The position numbers were made by a program, and so were the translations under genes. Below, in pieces: positions 40,563 through 49,208 of a stretch of DNA of 64,000 nt. Numbering within the stretch: position 1 is the first letter of the stretch; each line of letters begins with the position of its first letter. The notes below the pieces were generated by a model. It worked only from the letters and a program-made list of their open reading frames with translations, searched no databases and was not told the origin of the DNA. This DNA is from CAWDDG01 sp963801065 (GTDB lineage: Bacteria > Actinomycetota > Actinomycetes > Jiangellales > Jiangellaceae): NCBI GenBank assembly GCA_963801065.1, contig CAWDDG010000005.1, positions 186,001 to 250,000 on the forward strand, written 5' to 3'.

Positions 40563-41702
40563 CTAGCCCTCGATCTGCAGCACCCGCAGCGGCTGGAAAC
40601 GCCCGCCGCGCACGGTCAGGCGGGTGCCACGGCGCAGGTCGGCGTCGCCGTTCGGGTCGAAGCTGAACCGTCCCTGCAGGCCCGGGAAGTCGCGCGTGGC
40701 GAAGGCCGCATCCACGACCGCGGCGCGGTCGGGCGCGCCGACCTGCTCGATCGCCTGAAGCACAACCCCCATCGCGTCGTAGGAGGAGGCCCCGTAGGAC
40801 TCGGGCTCCTTCCCGAAGCGCTCGACGTAGCGGCGGACGAACGCCCTACCCGGACCCTCGAGCAGCGCCGGCGGAACGCCGCCGAACGTGATGTGGGTGC
40901 CCTCCGCATGCTCGCCGGCGTCGGCGATGAAGGCTTCCTCGAAGAGGGCGTCCGAACCCATCATCTTCGCCTCCGGTGCGGCCGTGCGGAGGTCCCGCCA
41001 CAGCGGCCCGGCGCCGTTTTGGATGATGCCGCCGTAGAAGACGAGGTCCGCGCCGGTCGCGGCGACCCGCTCGGCGAGCTCGCCGTACTCCTGCTGCTTC
41101 GGCACGATCCCGATCGGCTCCCCCACCACCTCGATCCCGAGCTCGCGGCAGCGGTCGGCAAACGGAAGCGCGACGCCGCGGCCGAACGGGGCGGTGTCAT
41201 GAAGGACAACGGCCGCCTCCGCGCCGAGCTCCTTCGCCCAGTGCGCCGCGAAGGAACCCTGCAGATCGTCCGGCAGCGCGGTGCGGAGGTAGGTGCGCCT
41301 GCCCGTCGGGTAGTACATGTCGGGCTCCCCCGGGTCGAACGCGCGGGTCAGACCCGGATAGGTGTTGCAGGGCGATATCTGCAGCAGGCCCGCCCGGTTC
41401 GTGATCGGGATGGAGTGCGGGGCGGCGTCGGCGTCCAGCGTGGCGACATACGCGAGCACGTCCGGGTCGGCGGCCGCGTAGCGTGCATTCGCCCTCTCCC
41501 GCTCCGCGTCCCAGGAGCCGCGCTCCTCGCTGCCGCCGTCGAGGTCCTCGTAGACGATCGGCACACCCAGGACGCGGTTGCCGGCCTCTTCCATGCGCAG
41601 CCGCATGGCGTTCACCACCGAGTCGCTCTGGCCGATGGAGGAGCCGCTGCGCGTCAGGCTCGACACCAGCCTCACCCGCGCACCCAACCCACCAGCCGCC
41701 AC
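40563..41702 (-). CDS. Branched-chain amino acid type binding protein, no signal peptide
   Basis: A 379-residue periplasmic-binding-protein fold of the Leu/Ile/Val type (type I): VRLVSSLTRSGSSIGQSDSV, YAAADPDVLAYVATLDADAA, SIPITNRAGLLQISPCNTYP, GSDALFEEAFIADAGE, SYGASSYDAMGVVLQAIEQV. GTG 41702 has GAGGGAGGGG upstream. There is no signal peptide or lipobox before the domain, which is unusual for this family, and no permease or ATPase gene is near. It may be a cytosolic sensor or a truncated lipoprotein. Confidence 0.78.
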   Translation of the reverse strand: MAAGGLGARVRLVSSLTRSGSSIGQSDSVVNAMRLRMEEAGNRVLGVPIVYEDLDGGSEERGSWDAERERANARYAAADPDVLAYVATLDADAAPHSIPITNRAGLLQISPCNTYPGLTRAFDPGEPDMYYPTGRRTYLRTALPDDLQGSFAAHWAKELGAEAAVVLHDTAPFGRGVALPFADRCRELGIEVVGEPIGIVPKQQEYGELAERVAATGADLVFYGGIIQNGAGPLWRDLRTAAPEAKMMGSDALFEEAFIADAGEHAEGTHITFGGVPPALLEGPGRAFVRRYVERFGKEPESYGASSYDAMGVVLQAIEQVGAPDRAAVVDAAFATRDFPGLQGRFSFDPNGDADLRRGTRLTVRGGRFQPLRVLQIEG

Positions 41703-41955
41703 CCTGAACCCCTCCCTCGCGACCGTCTACCTCTGCGGTGATGATCCACCACAAACCATGCGTCCCGCGAGCCAACACGGTCCACGTGGCCCTCCTCGAG
41801 GAACGGCCCGATCGCCTCTCGCGGTGGCGGGGGTTTGCGCGTTCGTTGCGCAGTGTTCAAGTGCCGGTCTGGGCAGGCTTTCGCCGTGCCGTCGTTGCAT
41901 GGGCCGTGAGTGCGCGCCCGCGTGCTGAAGGCCGTCGATAGCAGCTGGAGGGACG

Positions 41956-43401
41956 TTGATCACCACCAAAAGGCTGGGTCTCGCGACAGTGGTAGGCACC
42001 GGCATGGCTGTGATCCTTGGAGTCGTCGCGCTCGCCGCCTCCGACTTCGGTGCAGAAGTCGAGTCCAGGCTCAACAACCAGTCGAACAATCTGTTCGGGG
42101 TGACCAAGACGGTGCCGGCCTCGTCCGCGGCGTCGATCAGCGCTGAGGAAGCGGAAGCTGATCCGACCAGGCTGGTGACGCTTGCGCGCGGCCTGGAGGC
42201 GCACGTGATCACCACCGAGACAGGCCCGAACACCGACATGATCGCGTTGTGGCCGGACAGCAGCGCGCCGAGCCACCTCATCGCCTGCAACGAGCAGGGC
42301 ATCGGCGCGCCCGGCGTGCAGCGCGTCGAGCTGGCTACCGGTGCGGTGGAGACCATCGTGACCGGCACTACGGCTTGTGACCCGATCAAGCGCACCCCGT
42401 GGGGCACGATCATCTTTGGCGAGGAGACGGCGAACGGCCAGCTGATCGAGCTGATCGACCCGTTGGGGACGACCGGCGTGCTGTATGCCCGCGCCACCGG
42501 AGTGTTCAGCGGTGGTACGGGCGCCGAGAACCTCGTCCGCCGCACCGCGCTGGGCCAGCTCGCGTACGAGGGGCTCGGGCTGCTGCCGAACGGTGTCTTG
42601 TATTACGGCGATGAGCAGCGTCCTGCGAACGGGACTCCTGGCGGGGCGTACTTCAAGTTCGTACCGACCCAGCCATGGGCCGGGGGACCCGCGATCACCG
42701 ACCTCAGCGACTCGCCGTTCACCGCCGGTAGTGTCTCCGCGCTCCGGATCGGCGAACGTGTCGACGGGGCCACCGGGGCCATCGACTACGGGCAGGGCAA
42801 TAACACGGGCAAGGGTTCGTGGGTGCCGGTGTGCAGTGACGTGACGTCCACACCGACGAGCTGCGCGTCGACCAACCCGAGTCTGCGGAACTTCGCCGCA
42901 ACGAACCGGATCACCGGCTACTACCGGCCGGAGGACCTCGAGGTGGACGAGGCGGCGCTCTCGGCCGGGCTGGCCAAGATCTGCGGCGCGAACACCGGCA
43001 TCGAGGAGTTCAGCAGCTACGGCGAGGTGTTGTGCATCGCCGACGGGAGCGTCGCGGAGGCCACCGCGAACGCCGCAACGCCGGAGGCGCAGTACCTCGT
43101 GATCGGCGACCCGCAGTTCGCGATGCCGGACAACCTTGCGTACCAGCCCGGTCGCGGGAATTGGGTGGTCCACGAGGACGGCGACCAGCTCCAGGGCAAC
43201 AACGACTTGTTCAGCTGCCTGCCCGATGGCACGGACAGCAACCTGCTCAGCGACGGCTGCGCTCGTATCGCCACGCTGAACGACCTCAACGCGGAGCTCA
43301 CCGGCGGCATCTTCGACGCCGACGGCTCGACGCTGTACATCAGCGTCCAGCACAACGTGACCGGCCACGGCGTCGTGCTGGCGATCACCGGTTGGAGGTA
43401 G
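41956..43401 (+). CDS. Secreted PhoX-like (DUF839) protein
   Basis: A 481-residue exported protein. TTG 41956 follows GGAGGGACG directly. The N-terminus (ITTKRLGLATVVGTGMAVIL, then GVVALAASD) is a signal or anchor sequence. The body has the PhoX/DUF839 pattern: CDPIKRTPWGTIIFGEETAN, RRTALGQLAYEGLGLLPNGV, YRPEDLEVDEAAL, LSDGCARIATLNDLNAELTG, FDADGSTLYISVQHN. PhoX enzymes are Ca/Fe alkaline phosphatases; whether this one is active is unknown. Confidence 0.8.
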   Translation: MITTKRLGLATVVGTGMAVILGVVALAASDFGAEVESRLNNQSNNLFGVTKTVPASSAASISAEEAEADPTRLVTLARGLEAHVITTETGPNTDMIALWPDSSAPSHLIACNEQGIGAPGVQRVELATGAVETIVTGTTACDPIKRTPWGTIIFGEETANGQLIELIDPLGTTGVLYARATGVFSGGTGAENLVRRTALGQLAYEGLGLLPNGVLYYGDEQRPANGTPGGAYFKFVPTQPWAGGPAITDLSDSPFTAGSVSALRIGERVDGATGAIDYGQGNNTGKGSWVPVCSDVTSTPTSCASTNPSLRNFAATNRITGYYRPEDLEVDEAALSAGLAKICGANTGIEEFSSYGEVLCIADGSVAEATANAATPEAQYLVIGDPQFAMPDNLAYQPGRGNWVVHEDGDQLQGNNDLFSCLPDGTDSNLLSDGCARIATLNDLNAELTGGIFDADGSTLYISVQHNVTGHGVVLAITGWR

Positions 43402-43557
43402 CGGATCCACCCTGGCGCCGAGTGGTCGGCGTGCCGCTCGGTGCCAGGGTTGTGTCCGGCGTCCGCCGGCTCAGATGTCACATGTGGTTGGGGTGGCGTT
43501 TCGGACATTGCCGTGCGCATCTCACCGGCGGGCTGTGCGGAGTTCACCCGTGGGTAC

Positions 43558-44013
43558 TCAGCCGGCAAGCAGGGTCTCGAGCTTGGCGAACATCATCTCC
43601 CACGCCTGTCGGCCCAGGTCGGCCGTCCCGTCTGGGTGCGGGCCTTCGCGCACCACCAGCCGCGTCGTGCCGTCCTGATCGTGGAACTCCACCCGTAGGT
43701 GTGACGGCCACCCGTCCTCCTGGCCGGGAATGCCGTGCCAGGTTCCGCTGCTTGCCAGCAGCTCGTTGGCGACGACCTCGGTGAACCGGCCGTCGAACCC
43801 CGTACGCATCGACGGGTCGGCGTCGCCCACCATCGTGAACCGCTGCCGCCCGCCCACGCGGGCGTCGAGCTCGACGGTGTCACGGTGCGCGGGGAACCCG
43901 TCGGGGCCGTACCACCGGGCGAACTGGTCAGGGTCGGTGAACGCCCCGTACACGCGCTCTGGCGGGCCGTCGAATACATGGGTGAGCTCGATGTCGTACG
44001 GGATATCAGCCAA
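43558..44013 (-). CDS. SRPBCC (AHSA1-like) domain protein
   Basis: A 151-residue AHSA1-fold protein: YDIELTHVFDGPPERVYGAF, TDPDQFARWYGPDGFPAHRD, VELDARVGGRQRFTMVGD, and the last helix WEMMFAKLETLLAG. TTG 44013 is the start, with GGAGGAGA upstream; no ATG is near the domain start. Located 119 nt downstream of a VOC gene on the same strand, separated from it by a terminator. Ligand unknown. Confidence 0.82.
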   Translation of the reverse strand: MADIPYDIELTHVFDGPPERVYGAFTDPDQFARWYGPDGFPAHRDTVELDARVGGRQRFTMVGDADPSMRTGFDGRFTEVVANELLASSGTWHGIPGQEDGWPSHLRVEFHDQDGTTRLVVREGPHPDGTADLGRQAWEMMFAKLETLLAG

Positions 44014-44087
44014 GGGTCTCCTCCCGCGGAGCGCAGCCGGCTCAGGAGGGCCGGCTGTGGGTCGCGGCTGCCTGGACAGTGAGAACC

Positions 44088-44121
44088 CGGTGCTCCGCGA
44101 CTCATGAGTCGCGGAGCACCG
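44088..44121. terminator. Perfect 17-bp hairpin after the VOC gene
   Basis: The 34-bp sequence from CGGTGCTCCGCGACTCA to its exact reverse complement is a perfect palindrome, 12 nt beyond the stop of the VOC gene on the minus strand. It probably ends that transcript before the SRPBCC gene. It is exceptionally symmetrical, so a protein-binding role is also possible. Confidence 0.7.
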
Positions 44122-44132
44122 AGCAAGACGGA

Positions 44133-44546
44133 TCAGGCCTGCGGCTGCGCGATGTTGACCATCCAGCCGATGCCGAACTGGTCCACGCACTGGCCGAACT
44201 CGTCGCCCCACATCTGCTTCTCCAGCGGGACCAGCACGTTGCCGCCGCCGGACAACTTCTCCCAGTAGCCGCGCAGCTCGTCGGCGTCGTCCCCGCTCAG
44301 GCTCACCGCGATATTGTTCCCGGGGTTGTACTCCATGCCGGGCGGAGTGTCGGCGCCCATGAGCGTGAGGCCGCTGTCGGTCTCGAGCTGGCCGTGCATG
44401 ATCTTGTCAGCTTCCGGGGTCTCCTGAGCGCCGTACTCACCGAAGGTGTTCAGTGTCAAGGTGCCGCCGAAGACGCCCTCGTAGAACTCCATGGCTTGCC
44501 GCGCGTTGTCGGAGAAGGTGATGTACGGGTTGAGACGAGAGGCCAT
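44133..44546 (-). CDS. VOC family protein (PhnB/3-demethylubiquinone-type)
   Basis: A 137-residue VOC protein of the PhnB type: RLNPYITFSDNARQAMEFYE, GVFGGTLTLNTFGEYG, the middle IMHGQLETDSGLTLMGADTP, and the end MWGDEFGQCVDQFGIGWMVN. This subgroup is common in actinobacteria and not enzymatically characterised. A strong hairpin follows the stop. Confidence 0.86.
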   Translation of the reverse strand: MASRLNPYITFSDNARQAMEFYEGVFGGTLTLNTFGEYGAQETPEADKIMHGQLETDSGLTLMGADTPPGMEYNPGNNIAVSLSGDDADELRGYWEKLSGGGNVLVPLEKQMWGDEFGQCVDQFGIGWMVNIAQPQA

Positions 44547-44707
44547 GAGATGCTCCCTGGTCGTGACGAACGGTCGCTCCCACGGAGACTAGCGCTGGGC
44601 TGAGCGGCCGGTCTGGAGGGGTGCAACTTCACGGACTGAGCTGTGTCAACGATCTTGGAGCCCTCTGCGGGTCAGGCTGTCGGAACCCCGCAGGTAAGGT
44701 GCCAATC

Positions 44708-45505
44708 ATGGTGGCGGTAGAGGCTGAACAGCTGGTCAAGACGTTCGAGAGCCGGGCCGAGACGGTCGAGGCGGTGCGCGGGGTCGATCTTCGCGTCACG
44801 TCCGGCGAGATCTTCGGCTTTCTCGGACCGAACGGTGCGGGCAAGTCGACGACGGTCCGCATGCTGACCACGTTGACGACGATCACCTCCGGACGGGCCC
44901 GCGTGGCCGGCGTGGACGTCACCGCCGATCCTGACGAAACACGACGCCGCATCGGTGTGGCCCTGCAGGAGGCCGGCCTTGACCCGCGGCAGACCGGCCG
45001 CGAGCTGCTGACCCTTCAGGCCCGCTTGTTCGGCAGCTCGCGATCGGCGGCCCTGGAGCGTGCCGGCGAGCTGCTCGAGCTCGTCGACCTGGTTGACGCG
45101 TCAGACCGTCTCATCAAGGGCTACTCGGGCGGGATGAAGCGTCGGCTGGACCTTGCCTCCGCATTGGTGCACGAGCCCGAGGTGCTCTTCCTCGACGAGC
45201 CGACCACCGGTCTGGATCCTGTGAGCCGGCTGGTTGTCTGGGAAGAGGTGCGCCGCATCAACATGCTGGGAACGACGGTGTTTCTCACGACGCAGTACCT
45301 CGAAGAAGCCGACCAGCTGTGCGATCGGATTGCGATCATCGATGAGGGGCTCATCGTGCGGGAGGGCACGCCGGCGCAGCTCAAGGCGGATCTCAAGCAG
45401 CGCCGAGGCCTCGACGTGGAGCCAACGCTCGACGACGTGTTCCTTGACGTCACCGGGCGCACCCGCGAACGCGTCGCCGGCGAGGTGCAGGAGGTGCACG
45501 GATGA
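44708..45505 (+). CDS. ABC transporter ATP-binding protein (DrrA type)
   Basis: A 265-residue ABC ATPase. Walker A GFLGPNGAGKSTTVRMLTTL, Q-loop VALQEAGLDPRQTGRELL, signature KGYSGGMKRRLDLASALVHE, Walker B VLFLDEPTTGLDPVSR, and the H-loop replaced by Gln in FLTTQYLEEADQLCDR, a known feature of DrrA-type antibiotic exporters. The C-terminal extension (EPTLDDVFLDVTG) is also DrrA-like. ATG 44708 is used. The stop overlaps the permease start, so they form one complex. Confidence 0.88.
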   Translation: MVAVEAEQLVKTFESRAETVEAVRGVDLRVTSGEIFGFLGPNGAGKSTTVRMLTTLTTITSGRARVAGVDVTADPDETRRRIGVALQEAGLDPRQTGRELLTLQARLFGSSRSAALERAGELLELVDLVDASDRLIKGYSGGMKRRLDLASALVHEPEVLFLDEPTTGLDPVSRLVVWEEVRRINMLGTTVFLTTQYLEEADQLCDRIAIIDEGLIVREGTPAQLKADLKQRRGLDVEPTLDDVFLDVTGRTRERVAGEVQEVHG

Positions 45506-46257
45506 GTCAGCTGCTGGTGCTCGGAGAGCGCGCGCTGCGCGAGGCCAAGCGCACGCCCGACGCCCTGCTCCCCACGCTCCTGATCCCGTTGTTCTTCCTC
45601 GTCGTCAATGTCGGCCAGGCAGCCAAGATCTTCCCGTCTGGCTCGACCGCGTTCCTCGAGGGGCAGAACTACGCCGCGTTCCAGCTCCCAAGCGCCCTGT
45701 TGCTGGCGGCGTCGTTCGGCACGTCGGCGCTCTACCTGGTCGAGGAGATCGAAAACGGATACTTCGACAAGCTCAGGGCCGCGCCCGTATCACGTACGGC
45801 GCTCGCCCTGGGCCGCCTGTCGTCAGAAGCAGTCAAGAGCATCGGCATGACCACCGTCATCGTGCTGCTGGCTCTGCCGTTCGGCATCACGATGGCGACT
45901 GGGCCGTTGGGGTTCGTGCTGCTGGTCGTGCTCACGGCAGGGTGGGCGGTCGGCTACTCCGCGTTCTTGCAGTTCGTCGCCATGAAAACACGCAGCGCGG
46001 CGGCCACCAACTCGTCCAGCCTGGTGTTCTTCCCCCTGCTGTTCCTCACCCCGAATTTCGTGCCACGCGACCTCTTGACCCGCCCGATGGAGATTGCGGC
46101 GACCCTGAACCCCGTCACCTACGTGATGGAGGCGATGCGCTCGCTGATCCTCCAAGACTTCAACTGGACGGCCATCGGACGCGGGTTCCTGGTTGTGGTG
46201 GTCTTTGTCGCACTCATGCTGGCGATCAACGTGCGGACGATGCGCCGCTACGACTGA
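45502..46257 (+). CDS. ABC-2 type permease (DrrB type)
   Basis: A 251-residue ABC-2 permease with six helices: LLPTLLIPLFFLVVNVG, FQLPSALLLAASFGTSALYL, TVIVLLALPFGITM, GFVLLVVLTAGWAVGYSAFL, NSSSLVFFPLLFLTPNFV, and the last VVVVFVALMLAINV. The ABC-2 motif is in the FLTPNFVPRDLLTRPMEIAA loop and the coupling segment DKLRAAPVSRTALALGRL. With the ATPase it forms an exporter for a hydrophobic compound or drug. Confidence 0.87.
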   Translation: MSQLLVLGERALREAKRTPDALLPTLLIPLFFLVVNVGQAAKIFPSGSTAFLEGQNYAAFQLPSALLLAASFGTSALYLVEEIENGYFDKLRAAPVSRTALALGRLSSEAVKSIGMTTVIVLLALPFGITMATGPLGFVLLVVLTAGWAVGYSAFLQFVAMKTRSAAATNSSSLVFFPLLFLTPNFVPRDLLTRPMEIAATLNPVTYVMEAMRSLILQDFNWTAIGRGFLVVVVFVALMLAINVRTMRRYD

Positions 46258-46306
46258 CCCAGGGCGATCACTCCGGTCGATTGGCAAGCACGCTTCGCGA
46301 GCAGCC

Positions 46307-49208
46307 ATGATGCGCCCGATGAATGCGTTGCGGCGTTGGCTGGCGCGGGCGTTCGACATCCGACCAGGCGAGTCGGTACTGGTCGGGCGTGTGGCGCTGC
46401 TGTTCGCCCTGGCCGAAGCCGCCCGTGCGTCCGGGGAGATCGGCATCGACACGCTCGTGTCGCTCCGCCTGGGCCCCCAGCATTACCCGACGCTGTTCGT
46501 CGTGCTCGGGATGGTCAGCCTGGTCGTCTCGCTCGCGTACGGGGCGGCTCTAGGTCGCCTGCCCCGGTGGCCGCTCTTCGTGGGGCTGCTGCTCGGCATC
46601 GCTGGACTGCTCGTCGCGGGCTGGACGGCCCTGACGCTTGCCGACGAGAGCGCCCTGCCGGCTCTGTGGGTCGCGACCTTCAGCGCCAGTGCGCTGATCG
46701 TCACGATGGTCTGGACCGTGGCGGGCGCGGTCTTCGATACGCGCCAAGCCCGCCGTCTGTTTCCAGTCGTCACGGGCGCGGCGATCGCGGGCAGCCTTGT
46801 CGGGAACCTCACCGCCGGTCCGATCACCTACCTCCTGGGTACGACCACCCTCATTCTGGTCGAGGCCGCGCTGCTCGTGGCCGCCTCGTTGCTGCTGGTT
46901 CGGATTCCCCGGCGACCGCCCGGGCCGGTCCATGCCCGAGCGCCCCGCCCGAGCGTCGTTGCCGAGCTCCGCGCCGGCCTGGATTTCGTCGCAGGCTCGC
47001 CACTGATGCGGCTCGTCGCATTCTCCTACGTCCTCTTCTCGATCCTGTCCTTCTCCGTGACGTTCCCCTACTTCACCGCGATGTCCAGGGCCTTCCCGGA
47101 TGAGGCTGCCTTCGCGACGGCGACCGGCTTGATCTCGACCGGTGTCACGGCAACCTCGTTCGTCCTGTCGCTGACCCTCGCCGCCCGGTTGTACGCCCGC
47201 TTCGGCCTTTCGGCCGGTGGATTGCTGCTGCCCATCGTGTATCTGGCCGGGTTCGGGTTGTGGATCCTCTCCTTCGGCATGGCGACGGCCATCCTCGTGC
47301 GATGGATCCAACAGTCCACCCAACGCGGTCTCTCGAACGCGGCCTGGAGCGCGCTCTACAACGTGGTCCCGGCCCAACGTCGGGCCCAGGTGCTGGCCTT
47401 CAACGACGGCGTACCCGGTCAGATCGGGATCATCCTCTCCGGCCTCCTGCTGATCGCCGCGCAGCGTTTCCTGGGGCTGGGGGAGGTCTTTTGGCTGGGG
47501 GCCGTGACCGCGGCCGCCTGCACGGCCGTGGTGGTGGCGATCCGCCGGCGTTATGCCGCGAGCCTGATCGCGGCCCTCCGTTCGGGCCTGGGCGAGCAGG
47601 TCCTGGAGGGAGGGCCCGGCCTGGCCGGCGTGGTCCGAGGTCCGGAGGTCACGCGGGCATTGACGGCCACGCTCCGTGACCCCGAACCCGCCCTCCGGCG
47701 CATGGCGGCCACGATGCTGGGACGCGTCGCGGCACCGGAAGCGCGGGCGGGGCTCGTCGGCGCTCTCCGTGACGTCGATGATGGGGTTCGCGCCGCTGCT
47801 GTCGCGGCACTCGTCGCCAGCGGGCCGCAAGCGGACACCTGGCCGGTCATCGCCGCCCATCTCGACGATCCGTCGCCATCCGTACGCGGAGCCGCAGCGG
47901 CCGGCTTGGCTGCACACGGGGACGCGCGCGGAGCGGCCGCGATCGAGGACCTGCTTTCAGGCACGACTTCCGAGGAACGGATCGCCGGCCTGGAGGCAGC
48001 CGCCGCCGCGCCGGGCGCGGTGGAGGTGGGCGGCATCAGGACAATGGCCCGGCACCCCAGCCCGGAGGTCCGTGGGGCGGCTGTGCGAGCGCTCGGCGCG
48101 GCGCCCTGGGACGACGGGGTTCACGAGGCCGACCTTCTCGCGGCACTGGACGACCCGACGCCATCCGTCAGCAAGGCCGCAGCGCAGGGGCTAGCCCTGC
48201 TGCCGCTGGCACGGCCCGCATTGCTTCGGGTGCTCCGCAACGGCTCCGACAGCGGCCAAGAGGCCGCCCTGTCGGCGGTCGGCGCCGCTCGACAGAGCCG
48301 CCCGCAGCGAGATCGTCGCCTGGGCCCACCGGCAGGTCGATCGTGCCGCCGCCCTGCGCCGCGCGCATCGCGCCCTCCAGGAGGAGCACCTCGACGAGCG
48401 ACGCGAGTTCCTCAACGCAACACTCAGGCGACACATTCGGCGTCTCGAGGACCGGGCTATCCTCGCTGTGGCGACCCTGGGCTCGACAAGCGCAGCGGGT
48501 GTGCTGCGCAGGTCGCTCCGAGCTCCGGACCCAGAAGTCCGCGCCCAGGCGATCGAGACACTCGACTCGCTCGTGGATCGAGGTCTCGGACGGGCCCTCG
48601 CTGCGCTGCTGGAGGCTCCTGGGGCGGTCCCGGCCGGGTCGGCCGGCGCCGCGCTGGACGACCTGGCGCAAGATAGGGACCTGTGGATCCGGCGACTGGC
48701 CGTGGCGTCCGGTGGATCCGGCTCGGGCGGCCTCCACGGAAGCGCCACGGATGGGGGGGCGATGACCGTGACGAACACGAGCCTGGCTGAGCTACAGACG
48801 ATGCTGGCGTTGCGACGGGTGCCTCTGTTCCGCGATCTCGACCCCGAGGACCTCCAGCGGCTTGCCATGGTGACCGAGGACTGCTGGTACCCGCCCGGTG
48901 CAGCCCTCATGACGGAGGGCGAGCTCGGCGACGACCTCGTGATCGTCATCGAGGGATCGGTCCGGGTCGTCCTGCGGGCCGATGACGGCAGCGACCGGCT
49001 GGTCCGGCGCTGCGGACCAGGTGAGCACATCGGCGAGCTCGCCGTCCTGCGCCGACGGCCGCGGGCCGCCACGGTCATCGCCGAGGACACCGGGGTGCGC
49101 GGTCTCGTGCTCGGCGGCGCTGGTCTCAAGGCAATCCTGCGCGAGCGGCCCGAGGCGGCGATGGCGATGCTGGCCACACTGGCCGAGCGGATCGGCACCC
49201 AGTCGTGA
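46307..49208 (+). pseudogene. MFS-HEAT-cyclic nucleotide binding protein, one frameshift
   Basis: The first frame encodes an MFS-like module of 12 helices (residues 15-440, with the nucleotide-transporter-like LDFVAGSPLMRLVAFSYVLF) and then HEAT-like repeats (PALRRMAATMLGRVAAPEAR, PSVRGAAAAGLAAHGDARGA). Near 48280 the frame shifts by one base; the second frame continues EIVAWAHRQVDRAAALRRAH, more HEAT helices, and a cyclic nucleotide binding domain (GAALMTEGELGDDLVIVIEG; CGPGEHIGELAVLRRRPRAA) to a stop overlapping the next gene. Without the shift it would be about 965 residues. Whether the indel is real needs checking. Start could be 46307, 46310 or 46319. Confidence 0.8.
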
